The notes: generated by a model from the letters alone, not told the origin. Shown: positions 1 to 9,599, counted from the stretch's first letter. The stretch is 64,000 bases of DNA from Nitrospiraceae bacterium (GCA_020356065.1 CP070632.1:183692-247691); one strand, 5' to 3'. Numbers and translations are program-made.

Positions 1-1
1 T

Positions 2-616
2 GACAGGGGAATCCCTGTTTTAGGAATTAATATGGGAGGCCTCGGGTTTATTACAGAGCTGAGAAAAAATGAAGTACGCAAAAATATAAATATGATTTTT
101 TCCGATGACTGCTGCTATGAAGAAAGAATCATGCTGCTTGCAGATGTGTACAGGGGAAGAAAAAGAATCATTCAACATAACGCTCTTAATGATGTGGTTC
201 TTAACAAGAGCGCCCTTGCGAGGATGTTTAATCTGGATATTGATATCAATAAACAGCATGTGACTACATTCAGACTCGATGGATTAATTATTTCATCGCC
301 CACCGGCTCCACAGCTCACTCACTGTCAGCAGGCGGTCCCATTCTGTATCCCACTCTCGAAACTTTTTTAATGACGCCCATATGTCCGCATTCACTTACC
401 AGCAGACCCATAGTATTGCCGGATACATTTACCATCGATATTCATGTTCGGGATGGAGATGATGTATATTTGACCCTGGATGGCCAGGAAGGTTTTCCGT
501 TAAAAGTTAAAGACAGAATAAGGGTCAGAAAAGCTGATTACAAGATAAAGTTTCTTGTTCTCCGGGACAGGGACTACTTCAAACTGTTACGAACTAAACT
601 CAAATGGGGCGAATAA
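2..616 (+). CDS. nadK: NAD kinase, C-terminal part (5' end outside window)
   Basis: Phosphorylates NAD to NADP in the cytoplasm. The reading frame is open from base 2 and enters with GIPVLGINMGGLGFITEL, the typical NAD kinase segment that follows the GGDG motif; GGDG itself lies upstream of the window. Further on are the glycine-rich SPTGSTAHSLSAGGPI motif and PHSLTSRPIVLPD, both diagnostic of the family, then the usual beta-rich C-terminus. The Met at base 32 is internal, not the start. The stop at 614-616 overlaps an alternative start of the next gene, so the two are probably cotranscribed. Identification is secure; the N-terminal third cannot be judged. Confidence 0.95.
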   Translation, partial: DRGIPVLGINMGGLGFITELRKNEVRKNINMIFSDDCCYEERIMLLADVYRGRKRIIQHNALNDVVLNKSALARMFNLDIDINKQHVTTFRLDGLIISSPTGSTAHSLSAGGPILYPTLETFLMTPICPHSLTSRPIVLPDTFTIDIHVRDGDDVYLTLDGQEGFPLKVKDRIRVRKADYKIKFLVLRDRDYFKLLRTKLKWGE

Positions 617-633
617 TTTCTAGATCCGGGGAA

Positions 634-1371
634 ATGGATAACAGGGAAGTTACAGAAGAACTGATTAAGGCGCTCGAAGTGTATGAAGAACTCGGATTTA
701 CATTTCTTCCCCTGAAACGTGACCGCATCTTTAATCTCATGCAGAGCAGGCCTGTCTATGCTGTTGCTGAATCACGCGAAGGCACGATATCAGAACCTGA
801 TCATATCATGTCCAGGGACAATGCCCGGGCATTGCAAGAGTTGAGGGAGGAACTAGGAGAATGCACAAGATGCAAACTTCACAAGGAGAGAAAAAATATC
901 GTTTATGGTGAAGGATCATCTGATGCCCGCCTTATGTTTATCGGCGAAGGCCCTGGCAGAGATGAGGACATGCAGGCCCGCCCCTTTGTTGGTGAGGCAG
1001 GCAAGCTTCTTACGAGGCTGATAGAAAAAATGGGCATGAAGCGAGAGAATGTGTATATTGCAAATATCGTAAAATGCAGGCCGCCTTATAACAGGGACCC
1101 TGAAGAGAATGAAATAGCCGCCTGCAAACCATTTGTGGAAAGACAGATAGAGATAATCAAGCCTAAAGTCATCATGAGTCTGGGAAGGGTCTCCGCACAA
1201 TCCATACTTGGCATGAAAATGCCTATCAGCAGAATGCGGGGGAATTTTTTCAGCTTTCATGATATTGCGCTTATGCCAACTTTTCATCCTGCTTACCTGC
1301 TGAGAAATCCTAAAGACAAATGGCTAGTCTGGGACGACGCTCAAAAGGTGCTGGAAAAACTTAAAGATTGA
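634..1371 (+). CDS. Uracil-DNA glycosylase, family 4 (4Fe-4S)
   Basis: Removes uracil from DNA at the start of base excision repair. It shows the family 4 signatures: iron-sulfur cysteines CTRC, the C of VKCRPP and the C of AACKPF; the active-site segment GEGPGRDEDMQARPFVGEAG; and HPAYLLRNP near the C-terminus. A region of about 65 residues before the first CxxC is poorly conserved. I chose ATG 634 because ccggggaa precedes it. An in-frame ATG at 604, inside the end of nadK, would add ten residues but has no visible ribosome site. The HIT gene follows 12 bases after the stop, suggesting an operon nadK-udg-HIT. Confidence 0.93.
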   Translation: MDNREVTEELIKALEVYEELGFTFLPLKRDRIFNLMQSRPVYAVAESREGTISEPDHIMSRDNARALQELREELGECTRCKLHKERKNIVYGEGSSDARLMFIGEGPGRDEDMQARPFVGEAGKLLTRLIEKMGMKRENVYIANIVKCRPPYNRDPEENEIAACKPFVERQIEIIKPKVIMSLGRVSAQSILGMKMPISRMRGNFFSFHDIALMPTFHPAYLLRNPKDKWLVWDDAQKVLEKLKD

Positions 1372-1383
1372 GGCGGAGGTTTT

Positions 1384-1887
1384 ATGAAGCGGTTATGGGC
1401 CCCATGGAGGATGGAGTATATACTTGATGATAACAAGCACGACACCTGTCTGTTCTGCGATGTATCAAAAACAGAAAAGAGCACGGTTAATAAAACAAGG
1501 GACAAAAAAAATCTGATCCTTCACAGATCAAAAAAATGTTTTGTCATGTTGAACAAGTATCCGTACAACAGCGGACATGTAATGGTCGTCCCGTATTTTC
1601 ATACTTCTTCTTTTGATGGACTTGACGATGATGTTCTTTTTGATCTTATCAAGAATGTGGAAAGGTCAACAGGACTCCTAAAACAGGTACTCAATCCTGA
1701 CGGGTTTAATATGGGGCTGAATTTCGGTAAGGTTGCAGGCGCCGGAATGGAATCTCATATGCATATTCATGTGGTACCGCGCTGGACAGGTGACACCGAC
1801 AGCATGCCTATTATTGCAGAAACAAGGGTCATGCCTGAACATCTTATAAAGACATACAATAAACTGGTCAGGGTCTTTGCAAAGTAG
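1384..1887 (+). CDS. HIT family nucleotide hydrolase/phosphorylase-like protein
   Basis: Histidine-triad protein of 167 residues, related to the Ap4A phosphorylase/FHIT branch that acts on dinucleoside polyphosphates or nucleotidyl conjugates. The catalytic triad is seen as HMHIHVVPRW with His125, His127 and His129. The N-terminus has RLWAPWRMEYI and a CLFC pair (Cys22, Cys25), common in bacterial members of this branch and possibly metal-binding. The start at 1384 follows ggcggaggt at good spacing. The substrate cannot be named from sequence. Confidence 0.93.
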   Translation: MKRLWAPWRMEYILDDNKHDTCLFCDVSKTEKSTVNKTRDKKNLILHRSKKCFVMLNKYPYNSGHVMVVPYFHTSSFDGLDDDVLFDLIKNVERSTGLLKQVLNPDGFNMGLNFGKVAGAGMESHMHIHVVPRWTGDTDSMPIIAETRVMPEHLIKTYNKLVRVFAK

Positions 1888-2120
1888 TAATTGCGAGCGG
1901 TTATTCTATTCACTTCTTATCATGAGATACTTACATTAATTATTCTCGATTCCTTTCATTATGCCTGTATCTCAAAGAAACATTATCAAAATTAATTCCG
2001 TGTACAAATTCTACAGTGCAACACAGAATTACCATAACATATTGTTTTTTAAGGTTTTATATGCATAGATATATCACCGATCATATTATTTAGTTCAAAA
2101 TAGCATTCGTGCATTAGTTA

Positions 2121-2129
2121 TGTTATACT
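2121..2129 (+). promoter_or_regulatory. Extended -10 promoter of rpoD
   Basis: TGTTATACT is a TGn-extended -10 element (TATACT at 2124-2129). No good -35 hexamer lies 16-18 bases upstream, which is usual for extended -10 promoters. Transcription would begin near 2136, giving a leader of about 24 bases that holds the ribosome site ccggagga. The preceding stretch 1888-2120 shows nothing else recognisable. Confidence 0.55.
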
Positions 2130-2159
2130 TATTAGTTACATGTCCGGAGGATCAATACT

Positions 2160-3590
2160 ATGAAAGAAAAAGATGTATTCGATGAGTTAATCGAGATAGG
2201 TAAGAAGCGCGGCATGCTTACTTATGATGAAATCAATGATGCTCTTCCATCGGAATTTTTTACTCCTGATGAAATCGAAGAGTTAATGGATCTCCTGAGC
2301 GATATGGGAGTAAAAATAGTGGACAGCGATGAGTCCGCCCCACTGGAAGAAGTCGCAACTCCCGAATATGAAAAAACCGAAGACCTGGTTCAGGCATATT
2401 TCCATTCAATGGGAGACATCTCCATCCTTACCAAAAGTGAGGAAGTCGAACTTGCCAAGAAACTTGAAGAGGGCAAGGAAATTATTGGAGAGATTATCAG
2501 GCCCCTCGCTTTGACTAAACGGATCGAAAAAGATCTTGTCGAAAACGAAGAGAATCAGGATATGGAAGAAGACGAAAAAACAAACTATATCCTGGATTCC
2601 ACCCTGTTCAGACTGGATACGATGGTTGAAGTTATCAATGATTTCAATGATGAGATTTCTCTTTACGGGGAGTCGCTTGGTGAATTAAAAGTTCTTATCA
2701 AGTATGAAAAAAACAAAAAACGAGTACGAAGCGCCGTGCTGGCTGACATGGAAGAACTGGCAGAAAGGGCTCAATCTGTCTTTAAGAGAGTAGAGGCCGA
2801 AGTAGGGATCAAGACTGATCAGCTCATTTCAATGTGGGAGCGAATCAGCAGGGTGCAGGCGTTTGTGCTTGAGGCAAAAAATGAACTTATAACGCGTAAC
2901 CTCCGGCTTGTTGTAAACATTGCGAAAAACTATGTAGGCAGGGGACTGCCCCTCCTTGACCTCATTCAGGAAGGCAATATTGGACTGATGAAGGCTGTTG
3001 ACAAATTCAAACATGAAAAAGGGTTCAAATTCAGTACGTATGCAACATGGTGGATAAGACAGGCCATAACAAGGGCGCTCATCGATCAGACCAAGACTAT
3101 CAGGGTGCCGGTCCATATGATGGAATTTTATAACAGGGTCACAAAAGCCTCCAGGGAACTGACCCAGGAACTGGGCAGAGAACCCACGGATGAAGAAATA
3201 GCAAAGAAACTCATCGTACCAACGAAAAAAGTTGAAGAGGTTTTCAGGGCAATTCAGGACCCGATTGCACTTCAAACACCTGTTGGAGATGAAGACACTG
3301 AACTGGAAGATTTTATTGGTGACAAGAACAGCCCCTCACCTTATACAGATGCCGAAAATAATGAAATATCCGGCTATATTAAGAAGGTACTCGGCACTCT
3401 TACCCCGAAAGAAGAAAAAGTCATCAGGATGAGATTCGGTATTGGCGTTGACAGAGACCACACCCTTGAAGAAGTGGGAAGGCACCTGACAATTACCAGG
3501 GAAAGAGTACGGCAGATAGAGGCCAAGGCCTTAAGGAAACTGAAACATCCGAGCAGGTTAAAGGCACTTAAGGCTCTGGTAAGCACATAA
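2160..3590 (+). CDS. rpoD: Principal RNA polymerase sigma factor (sigma-70, RpoD)
   Basis: Directs RNA polymerase to housekeeping promoters. The 476-residue protein has an N-terminal region 1.1-like segment (about 1-60), region 1.2 from about 75, a short non-conserved insert, region 2 at about 241-315 (NLRLVVNIAKNYVGRGLPLL, then FSTYATWWIRQAITRA), region 3, and region 4.2 at about 434-465 with the helix-turn-helix ITRERVRQIEAKALRKL. The presence of region 1.1 marks it as the primary sigma rather than an alternative one. The start has a clear ribosome site (ccggagga) and its own upstream promoter. Confidence 0.97.
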   Translation: MKEKDVFDELIEIGKKRGMLTYDEINDALPSEFFTPDEIEELMDLLSDMGVKIVDSDESAPLEEVATPEYEKTEDLVQAYFHSMGDISILTKSEEVELAKKLEEGKEIIGEIIRPLALTKRIEKDLVENEENQDMEEDEKTNYILDSTLFRLDTMVEVINDFNDEISLYGESLGELKVLIKYEKNKKRVRSAVLADMEELAERAQSVFKRVEAEVGIKTDQLISMWERISRVQAFVLEAKNELITRNLRLVVNIAKNYVGRGLPLLDLIQEGNIGLMKAVDKFKHEKGFKFSTYATWWIRQAITRALIDQTKTIRVPVHMMEFYNRVTKASRELTQELGREPTDEEIAKKLIVPTKKVEEVFRAIQDPIALQTPVGDEDTELEDFIGDKNSPSPYTDAENNEISGYIKKVLGTLTPKEEKVIRMRFGIGVDRDHTLEEVGRHLTITRERVRQIEAKALRKLKHPSRLKALKALVST

Positions 3591-4005
3591 TTTGGAAAGA
3601 TGCAAAGGCCTGAAAGACAATAATAGCTGTATTTGAATCATCCTGTTTGATTCAGCGCTCCGGCCGTATCAGGACTTATCCTGTAATACCATATTAACGA
3701 TACGTGAGTTAAACTGTACATATCTGTAGTAAGGGATAATTGCATATAATCAATCATGGCTGTATAATACTGAATTGGTAACACGGTGCTATTTGGACCA
3801 TTGGTGAGACTCGTGTACTGCCTGAAACGCAATAATGACAAAATAATTGCCAATATGACATTCTCCATTAGTTGCCTTTAGAGGCAACTTACTATTTTTA
3901 AAAAATAATTGAAATATGAAATTATGGCATGAGATTTGCTTTTGTATTAATGATTCAATTTTTTATACATAATTAACAAATAAGTTTCAACATTCCGGGG
4001 TAGGG
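3591..4005 (+). other. Intergenic region after rpoD with one small hairpin
   Basis: These 415 bases carry no credible gene on either strand. The only structure seen is a perfect 8-bp hairpin at 3870-3889 (AGTTGCCT, loop TTAG, AGGCAACT) followed by an AT-rich but interrupted T stretch. It could be a weak terminator but is 280 bases beyond the rpoD stop. A ribosome site ggggtaggg ends the region directly before the next start. Confidence 0.5.
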
Positions 4006-5670
4006 ATGAAAGAAAAACAAAAAAACACGACAGGCTTGTCATCTCCATGTGCGCTTCATTACGCAAATAGGGAGAATGCGATTGCATTTTTTATGAGGAA
4101 TGGTGGCATCAGTAGCAAAAATATCCATTACGGAAACGCTGTAATAGTTGCTTCTGGTATCGTTCTGTTAATCATAATATTACTGTTATCATCCGCCTCT
4201 GCCCAGCAATGCACAGATAATGATCGGGACGGGTTTTTTAAGGAAGGCGGCTTGTGTGGTGCTACGGACTGTGATGATAATGATCGTAGCGTTCATCCCG
4301 GGGCACTGAAATTGTGCGATGGCAAAGACAGTAACTGTGATGGAAAACGTGATTTCCCAACTGATGTTGATAATGATCTCGATGGGGTACCGTGGTGTGC
4401 CGGTGACTGTAATGATAATCATCCGGACATCTCCCCTCTTGTGCAGGAAGGTCCATATGCAAGTCTTACCTGCAGTGACGGAATCGATAACGATTGTGAC
4501 AACACGATCGATCTGAATGATACGGAATGCGAACAACCGTGCGTGGATAAAGACGGTGACGGTTTTGGATATCCCGGCAGAATAACCTGTGATAATGGTC
4601 CCCGGCCTGACTGTAATGACAATGATGCCAGTATACATCCGGACGCAGACGATAATAGCTGCAATAATATTGATGAAAACTGTGATGGGTATTATGATGA
4701 AGGCTACATAAAGAGTGTTACTGCCTGTGGTGTCGGAACATGCTCAGCCACCGGTTCTCTAATATGTTCAGACGGTATCGAACTTGATACCTGCACTCCG
4801 GGAATAGCTCTGGCAGAAGGACCGCATGGGGATCTGACATGTAATGACAATATTGATAATGATTGTGACGGAATGACCGATTCAATCGACACGAACTGTA
4901 TAGAACCATGCCAAGATAATGACAATGACGGATATGGAAGTCCGGGGAATATTCTCTGTTCCAATGGACCGGTAAGCGACTGTAATGACAATGATGCCAG
5001 CATACGTCCGAATGCAGAAGATAATAACTGCAATAATATTGATGAAAACTGTGATGGGTATTATGATGAAGGTTATGTAATCAGCGTTACTACATGTGGT
5101 CAGGGAATATGCTCGTCTTCCGGATTATTGGTATGTTCTGACGGTGTTGAAATTGATACCTGCTCCCCTGGAGCGGTTCAATCTGAAGGACCTGCAGGCA
5201 ATCCCACCTGTTCTGACAATATTGATAATGACTGTGATGGTATAACTGATTCAAATGACACAAACTGCCTGGCACCGTGCATTGATAATGATGGAGATGG
5301 ATACGGGAGCCCGGGTAATATTACCTGTCCAAACGGTCCTGTTGCTGATTGTAATGATCAGGACCCGGCCATTAATGCTCATGATATTTCATATTGTGAC
5401 CCGTCAACCAGTAATTGCGATAGTATTACTCTATCCTGGACGTCACCTGTACAAAATATGGACGGATCTGAGTTAACCGATCTTGCAGGCTATAAAATTT
5501 ATTTCGGAGAATACTCAAATATCTATACTGATGTCATTGATATCGGAAACAGCACATGTTTTAAGGCGTACATTCAGTCCCAGGCGCAGTCGTGTTTCTC
5601 GATAACCGCCTATGATACTCTCGGAAATGAAAGTGAATATTCCAATGAGGCGTGCTACTTAATCAATTAA
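4006..5670 (+). CDS. Secreted MopE-like metal-binding repeat protein with C-terminal Fn3-like domain
   Basis: A 554-residue, aspartate- and cysteine-rich exported protein. Residues about 45-66 form one hydrophobic segment ending in SASAQ, consistent with a signal anchor or a late signal peptide; the preceding 45 residues are unusually long, and ATG 4093 (Met30) is an alternative start. Residues about 68-470 are repeats of the 'putative metal-binding motif' type found in MopE: DxDxDG calcium-like loops (DKDGDGFG, DNDNDGYG, DNDGDGYG), DCNDND and NCDGYYDEG blocks with regular cysteines. The C-terminal ~85 residues resemble a fibronectin type III domain (LSWTSP, GYKIYFG, AYDTLGNESEYS). Likely a cell-surface or secreted calcium/copper-binding protein. 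It stands alone, facing the LysM gene. Confidence 0.85.
   Translation: MKEKQKNTTGLSSPCALHYANRENAIAFFMRNGGISSKNIHYGNAVIVASGIVLLIIILLLSSASAQQCTDNDRDGFFKEGGLCGATDCDDNDRSVHPGALKLCDGKDSNCDGKRDFPTDVDNDLDGVPWCAGDCNDNHPDISPLVQEGPYASLTCSDGIDNDCDNTIDLNDTECEQPCVDKDGDGFGYPGRITCDNGPRPDCNDNDASIHPDADDNSCNNIDENCDGYYDEGYIKSVTACGVGTCSATGSLICSDGIELDTCTPGIALAEGPHGDLTCNDNIDNDCDGMTDSIDTNCIEPCQDNDNDGYGSPGNILCSNGPVSDCNDNDASIRPNAEDNNCNNIDENCDGYYDEGYVISVTTCGQGICSSSGLLVCSDGVEIDTCSPGAVQSEGPAGNPTCSDNIDNDCDGITDSNDTNCLAPCIDNDGDGYGSPGNITCPNGPVADCNDQDPAINAHDISYCDPSTSNCDSITLSWTSPVQNMDGSELTDLAGYKIYFGEYSNIYTDVIDIGNSTCFKAYIQSQAQSCFSITAYDTLGNESEYSNEACYLIN
4537..5360 (+). repeat. In-frame tandem repeat, exact 369-nt period, two full units plus a partial one
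   Basis: Units begin at 4537, 4906 and 5275, each with the codons for Pro-Cys, and are spaced exactly 369 bases (123 codons). The TGTAATGA block repeats at the same spacing (4612, 4981, 5350). DNA identity is highest around the AATATTGATGAAAACTGTGA segment, where units 1 and 2 are almost identical. The third unit breaks off into the Fn3-like domain. A more diverged unit of the same type precedes 4537. Confidence 0.9.
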
Positions 5671-5675
5671 CCAGA

Positions 5676-6644
5676 TTAGTTAGCCCATGTGGAGCCTACT
5701 GTTATCTCATTCTTACTGTCAGTGATAACAGCTCCTGCTGTCGTGTTTCTGAGTGAAATGATTTGCATATTTCCGATAGGCCTTCTCACCGGTGTATCTG
5801 TATAAATCAGGAAGGCATCCCCGATCATAAGTCCATCTTCTTTACCTTTGTCAAGGAATATGATATTTCCGGGTCTCAAAAGCTTCAGGTTCATATGTGA
5901 TTCCACGATATACCCTGAGTTATCCGGAGTCCTTGGATTTTCTGTAACCGGAGGAAGTTCAATCTCATTAAATGGAATAAGTCCATCACCTACATGCACG
6001 TTCTCAAAGGATTCCAGCACGAGCGCCTTTTTTTGACCATCGTCATCACCCACCACCTTTATAATTCCAGAAACTCTGATCTGGTGTCCAAGTTCGTCAT
6101 TTGATTCAGGATGATGAACTATCTTGATTTCTCTGATAACGAGATACTGTGTATCGATGTCAGCATTGTCCTGAGTATTGATATACACCATTTCATGCTG
6201 ACCAACCATGGTTCTTCCGGTCTCAGTAGAAACGATTTCTCCCTGACCGGGATATGTATCATCAATCCATCCGCTGGCCAGATAGAGATTCCGGTCCACC
6301 AGAAACTTTTGCTTTTCTATTTTCGGTACAACGACAGCTGCAGCCTTTTTCCTGCGTTTCTTTACAATACGGGCCTTTTCAGGCGGTATCGTCATTCGCA
6401 TTAATTCTTCCCTTGAAGGAATGATAATACTGGATCCTGGATAAATTCGGTCCGGATTTTCGATCTGGGGATTTACATTCCAAAGTTTAGGCCAGAGAAA
6501 GTTATCTTCCAGCTCCGAGTCTGAAATGTCCCAGAGGGTGTCTCCTTTCTGAATGATATATTCTCGTGATGCTTGATCTTCTGCTCTGACAACAGAGATT
6601 GCGAATAATAATACAACGACAAAGGGAAAGAAGGTTTTTTTCAT
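5676..6644 (-). CDS. Exported LysM domain protein
   Basis: A 322-residue periplasmic or surface protein. It starts with a typical signal peptide (MKKTFFPFVVVLLFAISVVRA), then one LysM peptidoglycan-binding domain at about 29-78 (YIIQKGDTLWDIS, NPQIENPDRIYPGSSIIIP). The remaining ~240 residues are beta-rich with a short basic stretch KKRRKKAA near residue 95 and resemble the C-terminal part of LysM proteins common in Nitrospirota and deltaproteobacterial genomes; no enzymatic motif is visible. It probably anchors to the cell wall. It converges on the MopE-like gene with only five bases between stops. Confidence 0.85.
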   Translation of the reverse strand: MKKTFFPFVVVLLFAISVVRAEDQASREYIIQKGDTLWDISDSELEDNFLWPKLWNVNPQIENPDRIYPGSSIIIPSREELMRMTIPPEKARIVKKRRKKAAAVVVPKIEKQKFLVDRNLYLASGWIDDTYPGQGEIVSTETGRTMVGQHEMVYINTQDNADIDTQYLVIREIKIVHHPESNDELGHQIRVSGIIKVVGDDDGQKKALVLESFENVHVGDGLIPFNEIELPPVTENPRTPDNSGYIVESHMNLKLLRPGNIIFLDKGKEDGLMIGDAFLIYTDTPVRRPIGNMQIISLRNTTAGAVITDSKNEITVGSTWAN

Positions 6645-6800
6645 CGTAATACCCCCGAAATTGATATGTAATATTTCATAATAGTATATACATTAACACA
6701 ATAAAAAAAATAAATTATGTGACCGCGTTTACATCTATATTCTGATTGACTGCCAGACCATTTTACGTGAATAAAGGCTAAAAAAGCCACTAATCTATGT

Positions 6801-8006
6801 CTATGTTCTATATTCGGCATTTATTGCAATATACTTTTCTGTAAGGTCGCATGAAATTGCCCTGACCATTTTATCGCCCGCACCAAGGTCGACAGTTATG
6901 ACGACTGTTTTATCCTGAAGGCCCCTGGCGGCCTGTTTCTGTTTATTTGTACCGGCACCCTTGCTCACAACCTTGACTCTGCCTATATATATATCGATCT
7001 TATTCTCACGTATCTTTACCCCTGAATACCCCACAGCTGCCATAATTCTGCCCCAGTTCGGATCATTTCCATAAACCGCAGTCTTAACCAGCATAGAGCC
7101 GGAAATGGCTCGGGCTACCCTGTCTGCATCAGCCACAGACCGTGCTCCCTTTATAACAACCTCGATAAGCTTTGTAGCGCCCTCTCCGTCCCGGGCTATC
7201 ATTTTGGCAAGATCATACGTAATTTCCTGTAATGCATTTTTAAATGCTTCGTCGTCTGCCGACCCTGCAGTAATTGCATCATTACCGAGCATTCCGTTTG
7301 CCATGACAAATACCGAGTCATTTGTACTCATATCATTGTCAACAGTGAGCCTGTTAAATGACCGGTTAACAGCATCGTTAAGATCATGCTCCAGCAATCT
7401 GTGACTAATTGAAATGTCAGTGAGAATATAACAGAGCATTGTTGCCATGTTCGGGCATATCATGCCCGCACCTTTTGCAATACCTGCTATCGTCCCTGTC
7501 TTGCTGCCTATCTTTACTTTTTTTCTTATCGCCTTAGGGAAGCTGTCTGTTGTCATGATTGCGTCAGCAGCGTCCGTCAAAGAATACGGGGACAGCTTCC
7601 GAACTAGTCCAGGAATAGACTGTCTGATTTTGTTAATCGGTAGCTGTTCGCCAATTACCCCCGTAGATGAAACCTGTACCAGATCCGGAGATATGCCCAG
7701 TTTTTCCGCTGTTGCAACTATCATGGCGTTTGCATTTTTCAGACCCTCCTGGCCTGTACAGGCATTTGCATTTCCACTGTTTATAATTATTGCCTGACAT
7801 TTTTTCCGGCCGTTAAGTCTTTTAATGGCCAGCTTCACAGGGGCGGCCTTGATGTTATTTGTCGTGAATAATCCGACTGTTACTGACGGGACTTCAGAAA
7901 ATACGAGGGCGAGGTCCTTTTTCCCGGTTTTCTTTATTCCTGAACATATGCCCGCAAACAGGAAACCGTTGACTTTGATATTGCGATAGACAGGGGCTTT
8001 TTTCAT
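6801..8006 (-). CDS. argJ: Bifunctional ornithine acetyltransferase / N-acetylglutamate synthase
   Basis: Transfers acetyl from N-acetylornithine to glutamate (and may use acetyl-CoA), recycling acetyl groups in arginine synthesis. The protein of 401 residues has the autocatalytic cleavage site KGAGMICPNMATML with nucleophile Thr189 at the start of the beta chain, and the C-terminal DPNWGRIMAAVGYSG segment. Its ATG overlaps the argC stop by one base (TGATG), so translation is coupled. ArgJ makes a separate N-acetylglutamate synthase less necessary, although a GNAT gene at 22981 could also supply it. Confidence 0.97.
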   Translation of the reverse strand: MKKAPVYRNIKVNGFLFAGICSGIKKTGKKDLALVFSEVPSVTVGLFTTNNIKAAPVKLAIKRLNGRKKCQAIIINSGNANACTGQEGLKNANAMIVATAEKLGISPDLVQVSSTGVIGEQLPINKIRQSIPGLVRKLSPYSLTDAADAIMTTDSFPKAIRKKVKIGSKTGTIAGIAKGAGMICPNMATMLCYILTDISISHRLLEHDLNDAVNRSFNRLTVDNDMSTNDSVFVMANGMLGNDAITAGSADDEAFKNALQEITYDLAKMIARDGEGATKLIEVVIKGARSVADADRVARAISGSMLVKTAVYGNDPNWGRIMAAVGYSGVKIRENKIDIYIGRVKVVSKGAGTNKQKQAARGLQDKTVVITVDLGAGDKMVRAISCDLTEKYIAINAEYRT

Positions 8007-9052
8007 CAGGGAGTCGGAGAGGAAGTCATAAGCCCTGCAGTCTCTTCAAGGCCATACATTATGTTCATGTTTTGGACCGCTGATCCGGAAGCTCCCTTTA
8101 TTAGATTATCTATTGCACTGACAACGATAAGAGAATATCCTTTACCCGAACGATTATCAAGAAAGACAGATATATCACAGAAGTTAGTGCCCTTCACAGC
8201 TTTTGTCAGAGGATAATCACCGTTTTTCAATACCCTCACAAAAGGCTCCTTTTTATAGTACTCCCTGAAGTGTTCCTGAATTTCAGAAAGTTTCATTCTT
8301 TCTTTTAATCTTACATATATGGTACTTAATATTCCCCGGTCCATAGGGATAAGATGGGGTGTAAAGATTATCCGAACTTTATTCTTTGAAAGAGTGCTCA
8401 ACTCCTGTTCGATTTCAGGGGTATGCCTGTGGACCGATATTCCGTACGCCCTGACAGACTCATTGACCTCACAAAACATAAAAGGCTGGGCAGGATTGCG
8501 TCCTGCACCTGAAGTCCCGGACTTGGAGTCCACTATGATCGAATCAGTGTCAACATAATCCCGGCCCATTACTGGTGCAAGCCCCAGAATAGCACTTGTT
8601 GGATAACATCCGGGATTGGCTATAATGAACGCTTTCTTGATCATGTCCCTGTTTATTTCAGGAAGCCCGTAAACAGCTTTTCGAAGAAGTGCTGAAAACA
8701 GATGAGGTGTTTTATACCATGATTCATATATCTTAGAGCTATTCAGCCTGTAGTCTGCAGAGAGGTCTATTACTTTTTTTCCGGCCTTATGCAAATCAGC
8801 AACTATCTTCTGTGAAGTTTTGTGGGGGAGACACAGAAAGAAAAGATCAGCTCTGGCGGTAAGGTCCTGAAGATTCAAGGATTCAAATGTTAAACCGGTA
8901 TTGCGGAACTGCAGAAATGTATCAGAGACCGGCGTTCCTGAAAAACGTTCTGATGTGACTGCAGTTACCTTAACATCAGGATGTCCCAAAAGAAGCCTTA
9001 AAAGTTCACTACCTGTATACCCGCTTCCTCCTATAAGTGCAACATGTATCAT
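8006..9052 (-). CDS. argC: N-acetyl-gamma-glutamyl-phosphate reductase
   Basis: NADPH-dependent reduction of N-acetylglutamyl phosphate to the semialdehyde in arginine synthesis. The 348-residue protein starts with the Rossmann motif ALIGGSGYTGSELLRLL, and the catalytic cysteine is Cys149 in IIANPGCYPTSA. Conserved SGTSGAGR and HRHTPEIEQE follow. It sits downstream of rplM-rpsI, with a hairpin terminator between, and is coupled to argJ. The rplM-rpsI-argC neighbourhood is seen in several deltaproteobacterial-type genomes. Confidence 0.97.
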   Translation of the reverse strand: MIHVALIGGSGYTGSELLRLLLGHPDVKVTAVTSERFSGTPVSDTFLQFRNTGLTFESLNLQDLTARADLFFLCLPHKTSQKIVADLHKAGKKVIDLSADYRLNSSKIYESWYKTPHLFSALLRKAVYGLPEINRDMIKKAFIIANPGCYPTSAILGLAPVMGRDYVDTDSIIVDSKSGTSGAGRNPAQPFMFCEVNESVRAYGISVHRHTPEIEQELSTLSKNKVRIIFTPHLIPMDRGILSTIYVRLKERMKLSEIQEHFREYYKKEPFVRVLKNGDYPLTKAVKGTNFCDISVFLDNRSGKGYSLIVVSAIDNLIKGASGSAVQNMNIMYGLEETAGLMTSSPTP

Positions 9053-9099
9053 TTTCAGATAACCGGTCTGGTAATTAAGATACCAGTATATAATTTTTT

Positions 9100-9131
9100 C
9101 TTAAATAAAAAGGCCCAGGTTAAAGAACCTG
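9100..9131 (-). terminator. Rho-independent terminator after rpsI
   Basis: On the minus strand CAGGTT-CTTT-AACCTG (9116-9131) forms a perfect 6-bp stem, followed by ggcc and a T-rich tail (ccttttta, 9105-9112). It lies between rpsI and argC and probably limits read-through from the ribosomal-protein promoter into argC-argJ. Confidence 0.65.
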
Positions 9132-9190
9132 AACCCGTTTATTCATTACAATTTGAGTATTATAAAAAATCTGTATCCTGATCTGACGTA

Positions 9191-9583
9191 TTATCTCTTC
9201 GAGAACTGGAAACGTGCCCTGGCACCCTTAAGACCGTATTTTTTCCTTTCAACCGATCTCGGGTCCCTTGTTAACAGCCCCTCTTTTTTTAATTTTCCAC
9301 GGAAATCGGAATTCGCCTGAACCAGCGCACGTGATATGCCATGTCTGATTGCCGAAGCCTGTCCGCTATATCCTCCACCCTTGACCCTGACGCTAATATC
9401 ATATTTCCCGCTTACCGCAACTACATGTAAAGGCTGCTGAACTATCATTTTCATGGTTTCATGAGGAAAGTACTGGTTCATGGGTTTCTTGTTGATGACA
9501 ATATTTCCTGAGCCGGCTTTCATAAACACCTGCGCAATAGATGACTTTCTTCTGCCTGTTGCATTATATTCTATTTCTGCCAT
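9191..9583 (-). CDS. rpsI: 30S ribosomal protein S9
   Basis: Small-subunit ribosomal protein of 130 residues, the usual length. It begins with [21 protein letters not shown] and ends with the conserved basic tail [11 protein letters not shown], whose last residues reach the P-site tRNA. It lies 16 bases downstream of rplM, the standard pair; aaggagttt-type purine sequence precedes the start. Transcribed from the rplM promoter at 10079-10108. Confidence 0.98.
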   Translation of the reverse strand: MAEIEYNATGRRKSSIAQVFMKAGSGNIVINKKPMNQYFPHETMKMIVQQPLHVVAVSGKYDISVRVKGGGYSGQASAIRHGISRALVQANSDFRGKLKKEGLLTRDPRSVERKKYGLKGARARFQFSKR

Positions 9584-9599
9584 TTTTTAAAAAAACTCC

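Noticed and set aside
4189..5033. Several open frames on the minus strand and in other frames inside the MopE-like gene
   Set aside because: They arise from the repetitive Asp/Asn-rich codons of the plus-strand gene, repeat with the same period, and have no ribosome sites or domain matches.
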